DNA of 64,000 nt from contig JAJGOT010000469.1 in the NCBI GenBank assembly GCA_022457155.1, forward strand, positions 571,501 to 635,500. The letters run 5' to 3'. Positions 8,351-15,549 of this stretch are shown here, piece by piece; within the stretch, counting starts at the first letter, position 1; the number at the start of each line of letters is the position of its first letter. The translations under genes were made by a program, and so were the position numbers. The notes under the pieces were generated by a model. It was not told where the DNA came from. It was given only the letters and a program-made list of their open reading frames with translations, and did no database searches. The DNA comes from Cladopsammia gracilis. Taxonomy: Eukaryota; Cnidaria; Anthozoa; Scleractinia; Dendrophylliidae.

Positions 8351-9127
8351 ATGGAAATCGAAAGAGAAATTGTCCTGTCCTCCTTTTCCGTCAAGACTGG
8401 GGGAAACAAACCAGAAAATTTCACAACAAAATTCAATCGACCCATTGCTTTGGATCCAAATTCCCAATATGTTGTTGGGTTGAATCGAGTCATCAATATG
8501 AGTTTTACGTGGTATAACATCAATGCTGGCCGCCAGAATCAACTGATCAGATTCAGCTCTGACGGCGGGAAAACATTTTCCGATATCACCTTCCCAGCTG
8601 GGGTTTGGGAATATGAGGGGATGAATGATTTTATTCGAGAAGCTACAGGCCCACTCGCAGGATCCACCCCGGAAAAGAATGAAAAATTCCCAATCAATCT
8701 TGCTTTCTCTCCCACAACCTTCAGGACGACAATCACACTGGCAGAAAATTATCAGCTTGATTTCACCCAATCCAACTTCGGCGATCTCGTTGGTTTTGAT
8801 AAAAAGATTCTGAAAGACAAAGTCAACATTGGCCCCAGAGTTCCAAACCTCAGCCAAGATACTGATTTGTTGAACGTTCATTGCGATCTCACAAGTGATT
8901 CGCTTGTGGATGGAGAAGAGAGCGACATCATCTTCTCCTTTTCAACATCTGTGCTGAGGTCATCATATAGTTTCACCCTTGAACCCATGAGAACCACATT
9001 CAGCCCTGTAAATAAAAACACAATAAGCTCCATTCGAATCTATATCACTGACGGCAAAAGGCGGATTGTGGATTTGAATGGGGCTGATACGGCGTTCTCG
9101 CTTATCTTGAAAAAGCAAATAAAATGA
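8351..9127 (+). CDS. Penton-like minor capsid protein, single jelly roll (258 aa)
   Basis: Beta-strand-rich throughout, with alternating hydrophobic strands and loops and few charged clusters. It sits directly before the basic core protein and the major capsid protein, the place penton/minor capsid genes take in Polintons. Recognisable segments are NPNSQYVVGLNRV-like (LDPNSQYVVGLNRV) near residue 35, VWEYEGMNDFI near 88, and a C-terminal RIYITDGKRRIVDLNG. Start is at CTCTAAAATG. The stop overlaps the next ATG (ATGA). Assignment combines fold impression, context and resemblance to cnidarian element proteins. Confidence 0.65.
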   Translation: MEIEREIVLSSFSVKTGGNKPENFTTKFNRPIALDPNSQYVVGLNRVINMSFTWYNINAGRQNQLIRFSSDGGKTFSDITFPAGVWEYEGMNDFIREATGPLAGSTPEKNEKFPINLAFSPTTFRTTITLAENYQLDFTQSNFGDLVGFDKKILKDKVNIGPRVPNLSQDTDLLNVHCDLTSDSLVDGEESDIIFSFSTSVLRSSYSFTLEPMRTTFSPVNKNTISSIRIYITDGKRRIVDLNGADTAFSLILKKQIK

Positions 9128-9534
9128 AACCTTATGAATTCCCTCGTTATTATCACCCCCAGCTGGGGCGGTTTGTCTTCCGGCACAAAGGAACAGGTTT
9201 GATTGTGGACAATATTTTCAAACCAATGAGGAAGGTCGCATCAGTCGTCTTCAATAAATTCGCGAAACCCATTGCGAAAAAAGCATTGGAATCAGGAATT
9301 TCTCACGCTGGGGATAAACTCGGTAAAAAAGCAGTTGAAAAATCTGGCGATTTAATCATGAAAAAACTGGGAAATATGAGAATTGGAAGCAAAAAACCGC
9401 CAGGTAAAAAACAACCAGCTCGACCACAATCACCCCCTGCGTCAACCTCCGGAGCGCGACCGCAGGGAGAAAGTTCCGATGCTATATTGAACAGGTTGAT
9501 CTCGGGGCAAGGCATCCGAAAAAGAAAAAAATAA
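9124..9534 (+). CDS. Small basic core/minor virion protein (136 aa)
   Basis: It begins in AAATAAAATG and overlaps the previous stop. Residues ~30-85 form an amphipathic basic helix region (KFAKPIAKKALE, KKLGNMRIGSKK). A Pro/Ser/Gly linker follows, then a basic tail ending GIRKRKK. There are no membrane segments. Length, charge and placement between penton-like and major capsid genes suggest a DNA-condensing or capsid-cementing protein. I do not recognise a named family. Confidence 0.55.
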   Translation: MKPYEFPRYYHPQLGRFVFRHKGTGLIVDNIFKPMRKVASVVFNKFAKPIAKKALESGISHAGDKLGKKAVEKSGDLIMKKLGNMRIGSKKPPGKKQPARPQSPPASTSGARPQGESSDAILNRLISGQGIRKRKK

Positions 9535-9540
9535 TATAAA

Positions 9541-10821
9541 ATGGCTTTTCGATCGAGTGAATATCTTCAAAGAAATGAATTGGTGCGCTTCCAGCTGGAT
9601 GATGTAATCAGAGCTCCAGCTAATGGGCAACCTCAAACAAAGCATGGTTATAAATTCACAATAAATGACAGATCAGCATTCTATGATTGGTATAATGCTT
9701 ATTTCGAGGTGCAATTTCAACTCCAGAAAGTAGCAGATGGCGCTGGGTATGCCGCAGCTGACAGAATCACAGTGATCAATGGCGCTCATTCCCTGATTAA
9801 TCACCTGAAGATTAGTTCTGCTGGAAAGATTGTTTATGAGACTGATAATCTGCATAACGTTACTTTCATTAAAAATTTGTTAGAATACTCTGACGACTTC
9901 AGCAGATCAGTCGCCAAGAACAGTTTCTGGTATTTGGATACTGATGCAACAACCGCTAATACGAATCTTGGATTTGAAGCTCGGCGGGTGCAATCTCAAG
10001 CAGTGAAAAACGATGGAAACGGCGGCGCAAAGAACATTAACACGATCATTCCCCTGAATCGCTTTTCCTTTTTCGAAGAGTTGGAGGATAAGATGCTTGT
10101 GCCCATGCAGCTGCAATTTGAGATTAAGCTTCAACAGGATAATGAATTAATTCATATGGCTAATGGCACTGATGCTGGAAGAGTTGTTGTGAATAGGTTT
10201 TTGCTTTGGGTCCCCAGATTAACACCGAAAGATTCTCTTTATGACAAATTTGTCAGTTCATTCCTGAAAGAAACGCAATGGAAATATCTGAGGGAGATGT
10301 ATCAGCAATCATCTTCTACACAGTCATCGGGATTCTTCCAGATATCCGCAAGTATTGACAATGTTAAGCATATTTTTGTTTATCTTAAAAGAACCAATGA
10401 TGACGCTAAAGAAGAAGATAGCCCTTATTTAATGGACACTTTCAAGCTGAATGCAGCAGATAACGGCTCATCCTTATCGAACTGTCGATTGGAATATGGA
10501 AACGGAGTTTTCTACCCGGAAACAGAGTATGACAGCGAAAGCAAAGTGAGGATTTTCCAGGATGTCATGGCTTATGCAATGAGGAAAAATGATTATAATA
10601 CTGGAACACAATTGAATTTACACAATTATAAGACTATTTATCCGCTAATTTATTTCGATCTGACTTATCAAACGGAAAAACCAACAAGAGATCCCAAGCA
10701 ACTGATATTCAGGTATCGATTGAACGCAGATGCAGCGGCAAACTTCAATGTACATGCGATAGTTCTTTATGAACAAGAAGTGAAAATTGATAAGATTGGA
10801 AATGAGCTGGTTATCGTGTAG
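9541..10821 (+). CDS. Major capsid protein, double jelly-roll (426 aa)
   Basis: A long beta-rich protein in the canonical position, starting at AATATAAAATG. Segments typical of the Polinton/cnidarian-element capsid include SAFYDWYNAYFEVQFQL near residue 45, AHSLINHLKI near 83, and RFSFFEELEDKMLVPMQLQF near 175. In relatives the protein forms trimers of two stacked jelly rolls that build an icosahedral shell. The reading frame is fully open and length is normal for this group. The sequence shows no lesion. It is followed by a GC-rich repeat patch rather than directly by the next gene. Confidence 0.85.
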   Translation: MAFRSSEYLQRNELVRFQLDDVIRAPANGQPQTKHGYKFTINDRSAFYDWYNAYFEVQFQLQKVADGAGYAAADRITVINGAHSLINHLKISSAGKIVYETDNLHNVTFIKNLLEYSDDFSRSVAKNSFWYLDTDATTANTNLGFEARRVQSQAVKNDGNGGAKNINTIIPLNRFSFFEELEDKMLVPMQLQFEIKLQQDNELIHMANGTDAGRVVVNRFLLWVPRLTPKDSLYDKFVSSFLKETQWKYLREMYQQSSSTQSSGFFQISASIDNVKHIFVYLKRTNDDAKEEDSPYLMDTFKLNAADNGSSLSNCRLEYGNGVFYPETEYDSESKVRIFQDVMAYAMRKNDYNTGTQLNLHNYKTIYPLIYFDLTYQTEKPTRDPKQLIFRYRLNADAAANFNVHAIVLYEQEVKIDKIGNELVIV

Positions 10822-10860
10822 GGACTGAGCGAGCGCAGCGAGCTGAGCGAAGCGAAAAAC
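10822..10860 (+). repeat. GAGCGAAGCGA-type GC-rich repeat between capsid and pX-like genes
   Basis: The 3' side of the capsid gene carries alternating GAGCG/AGCGAAGCG pieces within about 35 bases. The same motif recurs after the pX-like gene (11748-11778) and, inverted, inside the protease gene (11949-11990). The GC content contrasts sharply with the AT-rich element. Confidence 0.7.
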
Positions 10861-10877
10861 ATATTTTGTCATTTAAA

Positions 10878-11744
10878 ATGACAACATATCACCCATATAA
10901 AGTAAATCTGTTTGGAGGACAAAAAAACAAACTGGGAAAAGCGTTCAAAGCAAACTGCGCTATCACCCTGAGATTGGACAGCAGACAAACAAGCGGAAAT
11001 GATGAACTGATGCTGACAGCCAATCAAATAAAACGAATCAAAAAAGCTGCGGCTTTGGGAAAAGGAGTGGAAATTAAAATAACGAAAACGCAAATCCGAA
11101 AGGTGATGAAGCAAGGCGGAAGTCTTTTTTCTGCCATTGTTCCCCTGGCTCGTTCCCTGGCACCTACCCTGGCAAAGACACTTGGGCTGTCAGCATTGGC
11201 TGGTTTGGCGAGTGAAGGAGCGAATCAAGTCGTGAAAAAGATAAGCGGGAGCGGGCAAACGGGCGGATTTCTCATTCCCCAAGATAAAATTCAAAAACTG
11301 ATTGACAATAAACATCTGTTGACAAATAAGCAGAAACAGGATATTTTGACTGCCCTGAAATCAGGAGGACAACTGACGATGAAACCATCAGCAAAACAAG
11401 CTGGTGGAGCATTGGGAACAATTCTGGCTTCCATCGGAATCCCGCTGGCGCTGGACATGGTGAAAAATTTGTTTGGGAAAGGCGCGGCTCAGCCGCGACC
11501 TCGACTGAAAGGAGAAGGCGCTCCAAGACTTGGACGTCCAAAAGGAAAAGGAGCGCCAAGAGTTGGGCGCCCAAAAGGAAAAGGCGCGCCGAGATTGGGA
11601 GCCCCTTGGGAACCACCTCCCCCATTCATCGGAACCTGGGAACGAAAAATTGGGATGGGAAAAAAATCAAAAAAAGGAGCGGGACTTCTGCTGGGATCGA
11701 AAAGTCCATTCAACAACATCCCAATTCTCGGGGCGATTTTGTGA
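10878..11744 (+). CDS. Adenovirus pX/pVI-like hydrophobic virion protein (288 aa)
   Basis: The ATG at 10878 in TTTAAAATG is used rather than an upstream TTG. The protein has a basic N-terminus (YKVNLFGGQKNKLGKAFK), a hydrophobic amphipathic stretch around residues 85-120 (SLFSAIVPLARSLAPTLAK), a conserved GGFLIPQDKIQKLID segment, and a GGALGTILASIGIPLALDM hydrophobic helix. Tandem basic repeats of the type GKGAPRLGRPK follow, and the C-terminus is SPFNNIPILGAIL. This layout is very common in cnidarian Polintons. By analogy with adenovirus minor core/lytic proteins it may bind DNA and disturb membranes, and be cut by the adjacent protease. Confidence 0.7.
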   Translation: MTTYHPYKVNLFGGQKNKLGKAFKANCAITLRLDSRQTSGNDELMLTANQIKRIKKAAALGKGVEIKITKTQIRKVMKQGGSLFSAIVPLARSLAPTLAKTLGLSALAGLASEGANQVVKKISGSGQTGGFLIPQDKIQKLIDNKHLLTNKQKQDILTALKSGGQLTMKPSAKQAGGALGTILASIGIPLALDMVKNLFGKGAAQPRPRLKGEGAPRLGRPKGKGAPRVGRPKGKGAPRLGAPWEPPPPFIGTWERKIGMGKKSKKGAGLLLGSKSPFNNIPILGAIL

Positions 11745-11780
11745 AGCTGAGCGAAGCGAAGCTGAGCGCAGCGAAACCGA
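11745..11780 (+). repeat. GC-rich GAGCGAAGCGAAGC repeat before the protease gene
   Basis: Two to three copies of GAGCGAAGCGAAGC/GAGCGCAGCGAAAC fill the gap where the protease start would be expected. No TAAAATG-type start is present between 11744 and the first in-frame ATG at 11816, so the repeat may have displaced the native start. Confidence 0.65.
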
Positions 11781-11815
11781 AATTCGTGAACAAACCCCTG
11801 AGCAACCTTGATCTC

Positions 11816-12235
11816 ATGAAGTGGATTGATTTTCTGAAAATTCCCAATTTCAAAGGAATTTTCGCCAGGGATGAAGTGAGGCCCCGAGAACACAGCCCCT
11901 GCATCATCAATCTTGATTCGCTTGAAAATGCCGGAACTCACTGGGTGTGCTGCGCTCCTGGTCGCTTCGCTCCCGGTCGCTTCGCTCCCTCTGGGAAATT
12001 CACGTGGTATTTTGACTCTTTTGGAATGGGATTCCCCCAGGAATTCAAAAGTTCCAAACCGGTGATTTGGAACAGCAGTCAGTGTCAAAACATCAACAGC
12101 GTTCTTTGCGGGTATTATTGCCTGTTTTTCCTCCATCAATGGTCGCAGGGGAAAGACTTCTATGATATTCTCAAACCGCTCAGTCTAACTAATACAGCGC
12201 AAAATGAGAAATTCATAAAAGAATATTTCGATTGA
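11816..12235 (+). CDS. Adenain-like (C5) capsid maturation cysteine protease (139 aa from this ATG)
   Basis: Catalytic elements are in the expected order: His in GTHWVC (~residue 43), Asp in WYFDSFG (~69), Gln in NSSQCQN and Cys in LCGYYCLFF (~100). These match adenovirus/Polinton proteases that trim core and capsid precursors. The N-terminal region KWIDFLKIPNFKGIFARDE is conserved. Coding-like codons in the same frame begin ~10 residues before the ATG at 11816 (NKPLSNLDL), so the true start may be upstream and damaged. Residues ~49-59 (APGRFAPGRFAPSG) are an in-frame insertion made by the GC-rich repeat, right after the catalytic His strand. Activity is uncertain for that reason. Confidence 0.8.
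   Translation: MKWIDFLKIPNFKGIFARDEVRPREHSPCIINLDSLENAGTHWVCCAPGRFAPGRFAPSGKFTWYFDSFGMGFPQEFKSSKPVIWNSSQCQNINSVLCGYYCLFFLHQWSQGKDFYDILKPLSLTNTAQNEKFIKEYFD
11949..11992 (-). repeat. GC-rich repeat inserted in frame inside the protease
   Basis: Two copies of GGTCGCTTCGCTCCC lie in tandem, the reverse complement of the GAGCGAAGCGA motif found at gene junctions. They add about 13 residues between the catalytic His and Asp strands without breaking the frame. Confidence 0.65.
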
Positions 12236-12237
12236 AA

Positions 12238-12387
12238 ATGAAATCATATTGCGTGAAGGAGAAAAAACAAACTGAATGCGTGAAACCATCGGGATATATG
12301 ACTGCAAAAAATGGAAGAAAAATGTGGTTTTGCCATTGCGCTTCCTGCGGAATCAAGAAAACAAGATTTGTGAAATCGGGAAACTGA
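12238..12387 (+). CDS. Zinc-ribbon mini-protein (49 aa), detached N-terminus of PLA2 protein
   Basis: It starts in TTGAAAATG two bases after the protease stop. It carries one Cys near the start (YCVKEKK), the TAKNGRKMWF segment, and a paired CHCASCGIKKTRF; four Cys plus His suggest a zinc ribbon of the short viral DUF5679-like type. In related elements I know this module as the N-terminus of a longer protein ending in a PLA2 domain. Here it stops at 12385-12387, and the PLA2 domain continues in another frame just after. It could be a separate mini-protein or the result of a small insertion. Confidence 0.6.
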   Translation: MKSYCVKEKKQTECVKPSGYMTAKNGRKMWFCHCASCGIKKTRFVKSGN

Positions 12388-13043
12388 GTCGGCCCTCACA
12401 AGGTGAGGGCTTTGGTGAACTTGTGCTAACTGGCGTGGCTCATGCGCTGCCCTGGTTGGGAAAAAAGACAGTTGAAATGGGTCGTTATGGAGCCAGTGAA
12501 TTATTGCGAAACAAAAACACTCAGAAAAAAGCATTGGATTTTGCCCTGGACAAGATGAAACCATTTCTTGCTAAAACCTCTTCCGATATGCTGAATGAGC
12601 TGTCCACGGCGATCCGACCAAACAGAAAATATAAGACAGATCGAGCAGATTTGGATGGCAGCGGGTTGGATGTTCATTCCCTGATTGGGAAACTGCCAAG
12701 ACCAAAGAAAGGTTTCACCCTCCCAGGACATAATTATACCGGCCCCTGGAACCCACTCGAAAAACAAGTCCTATTCGATGAAAAGGGAAAGATTCTCGAA
12801 ATTATGCAGCAGCCCACAGGAAAAACAGACGCAGTTGCTATGCAACACGATGTGGACTATTCAGTCTGCGCGAAGGGAAAGAATCCACGTAAATGCAAGA
12901 ACGAAGCAGACAGGAAAATGGTTGCCGCTTTGGATGCCATTCCCTGGAAAGAAAGACAGTGGGGTCATGCTTTGGCGAGAAACACAATTCAAGCAAAACA
13001 GAAACTTGGCCTCGGCGCTCCAAAAAACGGGAAAAGATTTTGA
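12276..13043 (+). CDS. Parvovirus-VP1-like phospholipase A2 domain protein
   Basis: The PLA2 signature is clear: calcium-loop region LPGHNYTGPWNPL near residue 150 and catalytic dyad helix AVAMQHDVDYSVC near 187, with further Cys and a basic KCKNEADRKM helix. Such domains let parvoviruses breach endosomes; the same domain occurs in cnidarian and arthropod Polinton-like elements. The first ~40 codons of this frame overlap the zinc ribbon and are probably not genuine; conserved sequence starts around GEGFGELVLTGVAHALPWL (~12405). The original start was probably at 12238 through the zinc ribbon. The next integrase frame overlaps its 3' end. Confidence 0.75.
   Translation: MRETIGIYDCKKWKKNVVLPLRFLRNQENKICEIGKLSRPSQGEGFGELVLTGVAHALPWLGKKTVEMGRYGASELLRNKNTQKKALDFALDKMKPFLAKTSSDMLNELSTAIRPNRKYKTDRADLDGSGLDVHSLIGKLPRPKKGFTLPGHNYTGPWNPLEKQVLFDEKGKILEIMQQPTGKTDAVAMQHDVDYSVCAKGKNPRKCKNEADRKMVAALDAIPWKERQWGHALARNTIQAKQKLGLGAPKNGKRF
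12392..12410. repeat. 8-bp perfect hairpin at the zinc-ribbon/PLA2 break
   Basis: Arms GCCCTCAC (12392-12399) and GTGAGGGC (12403-12410) flank a 3-base loop. It lies five bases after the zinc-ribbon stop and within the frame change. It could be the inserted sequence that caused the break, or a termination/recoding element. Confidence 0.6.
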
Positions 13044-13993
13044 GTGAAGGCCAGTGGACTCAAAATCTGGCAAACGAATTACACCGGCCAATCAGGCGAA
13101 GCTTCCCAAAGAGGCGAGTCATTTCATATGGGATTGACAACATCTGGGCAGCTGATCTAGTCGAGATGGGGAAATTTTCGAGGTGGAATAAAGGGATCAG
13201 ATATCTCCTGATGGTAATCGATGTTTTCTCAAAGTTCGGTTGGATTCGTCCCCTGAAAGACAAGCGAGGTCAAACAGTGGCTGATGCTTTTAAAGACATA
13301 TTTAAAACGAAGCGAAAACCGAAAATGCTCTGGACTGACAAAGGATCTGAATTTTTCAATGGAACAATGAACCATCTCCTGAGCGAGAATGGGGTAAAAT
13401 TGTATGTCACGGAAAATGAAGAGAAATCGTCTGTGGTTGAACGTTGGAATCGGACCATGAAGGAGAAACTCTTCCAGATGTTTTCTGCTAACAATAATAC
13501 AATATATTGGGATAAACTAGACAAATTAGTGAATGAATATAACCACCGTTTTCATTCGAGCATTCGAATGACTCCCGCAGAGGCGAGCAAACAGGAAAAT
13601 GAGAAAAAGGTTTTCGCTAATCTTTTCGGCGACATGATTTATGCTAAACACAACCCAGCAAAATTCAAGGTTGGCGACAGGGTTAGAATTTCAAAATATA
13701 AGCGAAAGATATTTGACAAAGGTTTCACCCCGAACTGGACAGAGGAGATATTTGTGATTGATGAAATATTAAACACAAATCCTGTAACGTATAAATTAAT
13801 TGATCTGCTGGGAGAAAAAATCACCGGGTCGTTTTATGAAGCAGAATTGTCGCCTACTACACAGGATGTTTTCCGCATTGAAAAAGTTATTCGCCGCGAT
13901 CACAAGGAAAAGAAAGCCTTGGTAAAATGGAAAGGCTATTCCGATAAATTCAATTCTTGGATTCCGCTGAGTGATGTGAAAAAGCTAAATTAA
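12893..13993 (+). CDS. Polinton integrase (rve) with C-terminal chromodomain
   Basis: The retroviral-type DDE core is visible: first Asp in WAADLVEM and DVFSKFGW region, second Asp in LWTDKGSEFFNGT, and Glu in VVERWNRTMKEKL. A chromodomain closes the protein (VIRRDHKEKKALVKWKGY then SWIPLSDV). It catalyses insertion of the element. The start is unclear: the frame extends upstream to an ATG at 12893 inside the PLA2 gene, but conserved sequence begins near KILSEGQW (13030), and the usual N-terminal zinc region is not obvious. The chromodomain may direct insertion to marked chromatin. The core residues are intact and the frame is open to 13993. Confidence 0.88.
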   Translation: MQERSRQENGCRFGCHSLERKTVGSCFGEKHNSSKTETWPRRSKKREKILSEGQWTQNLANELHRPIRRSFPKRRVISYGIDNIWAADLVEMGKFSRWNKGIRYLLMVIDVFSKFGWIRPLKDKRGQTVADAFKDIFKTKRKPKMLWTDKGSEFFNGTMNHLLSENGVKLYVTENEEKSSVVERWNRTMKEKLFQMFSANNNTIYWDKLDKLVNEYNHRFHSSIRMTPAEASKQENEKKVFANLFGDMIYAKHNPAKFKVGDRVRISKYKRKIFDKGFTPNWTEEIFVIDEILNTNPVTYKLIDLLGEKITGSFYEAELSPTTQDVFRIEKVIRRDHKEKKALVKWKGYSDKFNSWIPLSDVKKLN

Positions 13994-14025
13994 TCTGCAG
14001 AATATGAATGTAAAACATTTATATT

Positions 14026-14100
14026 CAAAATTCATTTTCAAAATTCATTTTCCGGAAGAGTTTTTCAAAATTCATTTTCCGGAATAGTTTTTCAAAATTT
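14026..14100. repeat. Short direct repeat at convergent gene ends
   Basis: Two to three copies of TTTTTCAAAATTCATTTTCCGGAA (given here by key parts CAAAATTCATTTT and CCGGAA) span the gap between the integrase stop and the end of the acidic-protein gene. The last copy overlaps that gene's terminal codons (…NYSGK). Likely slippage or tandem duplication at a 3' junction. Confidence 0.6.
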
Positions 14101-14413
14101 TTTCCCCGATATCCATGAGTTCAAAACATCCGCTTTCTTTCAATTCCTGACAAACTTCCCGAAGGAGATGACGACCTTGCTTTTGCAGTTCCTTTTTGAG
14201 AATCTTCTGTTCCTCCTGGAGATTGACAAAAGATTCAAAAAGGAGTTGGAGTTGATCTTCTATAGACTCCTCTTCTTCTGCTTCCTCCATCTCCGAATCA
14301 GAGACAATGAATTCCTCGTCTGAAGGCGAAGCGATTTCATCGTCGCTTCTTGTTTCTTCCTCTGAGCAAGTGGAGCACTCCTCATGGTCACTGGCTTCGT
14401 TTTCAAGATCCAT
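14072..14413 (-). CDS. Highly acidic protein with C-terminal helix (113 aa)
   Basis: Start AATAAAATG overlaps the end of the upstream VLTF3-like gene by context (its TAA lies inside AAATAAAATGG). Residues 1-60 are dominated by Glu, Asp and Ser, with HEECSTCSEEE as a possible metal-binding pair. Residues 60-105 form a charged helix (FVNLQEEQKILKKEL). Similar acidic proteins accompany cnidarian elements; function is unknown. A role as a histone- or transcription-factor-binding protein is only a guess. Confidence 0.5.
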   Translation of the reverse strand: MDLENEASDHEECSTCSEEETRSDDEIASPSDEEFIVSDSEMEEAEEEESIEDQLQLLFESFVNLQEEQKILKKELQKQGRHLLREVCQELKESGCFELMDIGEKILKNYSGK

Positions 14414-14414
14414 T

Positions 14415-14963
14415 TTATTTCCAATGACATTTTTTGAAGATGGTTTGGATTATTTTTTCTTGTTCCCCCCGTCTTGATGGGAGAATAAGAAGCTTAAAAT
14501 CATCTTCATTTGGATTGAAACCGTTCTTCTTCAACAGGGCGAAAAGAACTTGATGGCAATTGAGAAACTTTTTTCTGCTGAGATGAAGGTCATTATATGC
14601 CAGTGAGAAATATTTAAAATCGTCGATGAGGAATTTTTCCAGGTGCTCGTATTCATTCCCGTCGTGGCCTGTTATATGATTGAAAATTGCATGATCGTTG
14701 CCATGGACTTTTTTCCATTTGGAAGCTTTGACGAAATCCCTGACTTTTTTTCTTGTGATTTCGTCACGGGGAATTTGGGAGAGAATTTCTTTTTGATAAA
14801 ATTCAAGATCTTTGAGTGGAATTTGATTTTTCCCCTGATTTTTTCGGATGATATTTTTGAAATGTTCCAGCCTGGGATTTTTGTGAGAATGAGATGTTGT
14901 AATGGTTTCTCGAATAATTTCAGGAGAGAAATCAAAATCAGCTTCTTCTTCGGAATCAGACAT
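14415..14963 (-). CDS. VLTF3-like late transcription factor (182 aa)
   Basis: An acidic start (MSDSEEEADFDF) is followed by a helical middle. The C-terminal half has the order seen in VLTF3-like proteins of poxviruses, other large DNA viruses and Polintons: LAYNDLHLSRKKFLNCHQVL, then FALLKKNGF, then an IIQTIFKKCHW ending. In those viruses the factor turns on late genes. No clear N-terminal zinc finger is visible, so it may be a short form. It is the outermost gene at the right end, transcribed leftward in front of the acidic protein. Start context is GCAAAAAATG. Confidence 0.55.
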   Translation of the reverse strand: MSDSEEEADFDFSPEIIRETITTSHSHKNPRLEHFKNIIRKNQGKNQIPLKDLEFYQKEILSQIPRDEITRKKVRDFVKASKWKKVHGNDHAIFNHITGHDGNEYEHLEKFLIDDFKYFSLAYNDLHLSRKKFLNCHQVLFALLKKNGFNPNEDDFKLLILPSRRGEQEKIIQTIFKKCHWK

Positions 14964-15070
14964 TTTTTGCCTGGGGAAAAGATTTTGAGATTTGAAAAGA
15001 ATTTTCCTCTGTGAAAATTCAGCAGAAAATTCTTGAAATTAGCCAATTTCAAGATTTTGTTTTGTGCTCA
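14964..15070. other. AT-rich leader between VLTF3-like gene and terminal repeat
   Basis: About 100 bases upstream of the last gene, A/T-rich with no ORF. It likely contains the promoter of the VLTF3-like and acidic genes. Confidence 0.4.
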
Positions 15071-15347
15071 AGTAGGTGTAAAGAGCTAATTCTGGGACAT
15101 TCTGATTTTCTCCTGAATTTCACAGAATTGTCACAAAGTCAACAAATTCTAAAAATTTAGAAATTTCTGTCATTTGTCACACAACTCCTAGCTTCTTCAA
15201 ATCTGCTCAAACTCATCAGAATTGAAAGGATTCTGTCGATTTGGGCAGGTGACAAATTATTTTTCATTTGTTATAATCCACACAAATTATTTCTGTGAAA
15301 TTCAGGAGAAAATTAGAATGTCCCAGAATTAGCTCTTTACACCTACT
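15071..15347. repeat. Element terminus: ~55-bp inverted repeat arms around a ~165-bp centre
   Basis: Left arm 15071 onward starts AGTAGGTGTAAAGAGC; right arm ends GCTCTTTACACCTACT at 15347. The arms match over ~54 bases with one mismatch. The centre holds repeated TTTGTCAC-type pieces in both orientations. It directly follows the last viral gene, and its outer end CACCTACT is read as the Polinton end. It could instead be a small MITE inserted next to the element; the left terminus is needed to decide. Confidence 0.75.
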
Positions 15348-15360
15348 CATTTTCACCTTC

Positions 15361-15540
15361 CAACGTATTTCCTTTTTTTTTTTTTTTGGTCCAGCCTGGT
15401 GCATTGCGCGGATCGACATATCTGTTCAGTTTCTGATGCAATCCATCCACCTTTACTTTTCTGTGTAAGATTGTTATGAGGTTATTTTCCCTTATGATAT
15501 CAGTGGTAATCGTATTGTAATAACCACCGTAGGATAACAT
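15361..15540 (-). other. Possible host exon fragment abutting the viral terminus
   Basis: An open frame reads leftward with normal-looking codons (LHQKLNRYVDPRNAPGW) into a Lys run encoded by a 15-16-base A tract. It ends at a stop formed exactly where host GAG meets the viral AGTAGG end. No splice sites or homologue were recognised. It may be a host exon truncated by the insertion or chance. Confidence 0.2.
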
Positions 15541-15549
15541 TGACGGACC

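Larger units (their letters stand above)
1..15347. mobile_element. Polinton/Maverick (adintovirus-like) endogenous DNA virus, right-hand part
   Basis: One continuous block carries polymerase B N-terminus, packaging ATPase, penton-like and major capsid proteins, adenain-like protease, PLA2 protein and a chromodomain integrase. That combination is diagnostic of Polintons and adintoviruses. Genes are packed with gaps of a few bases or short overlaps, unlike the intron-bearing DNA to the right. The right boundary is placed at the outer end of an inverted repeat ending CACCTACT at 15347; the AG...CT ends fit Polinton termini. The left end lies outside the window, so terminal repeat identity and the expected 6-bp target duplication cannot be tested. 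At least two genes are broken, so this copy is probably not fully autonomous. Confidence 0.9.
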
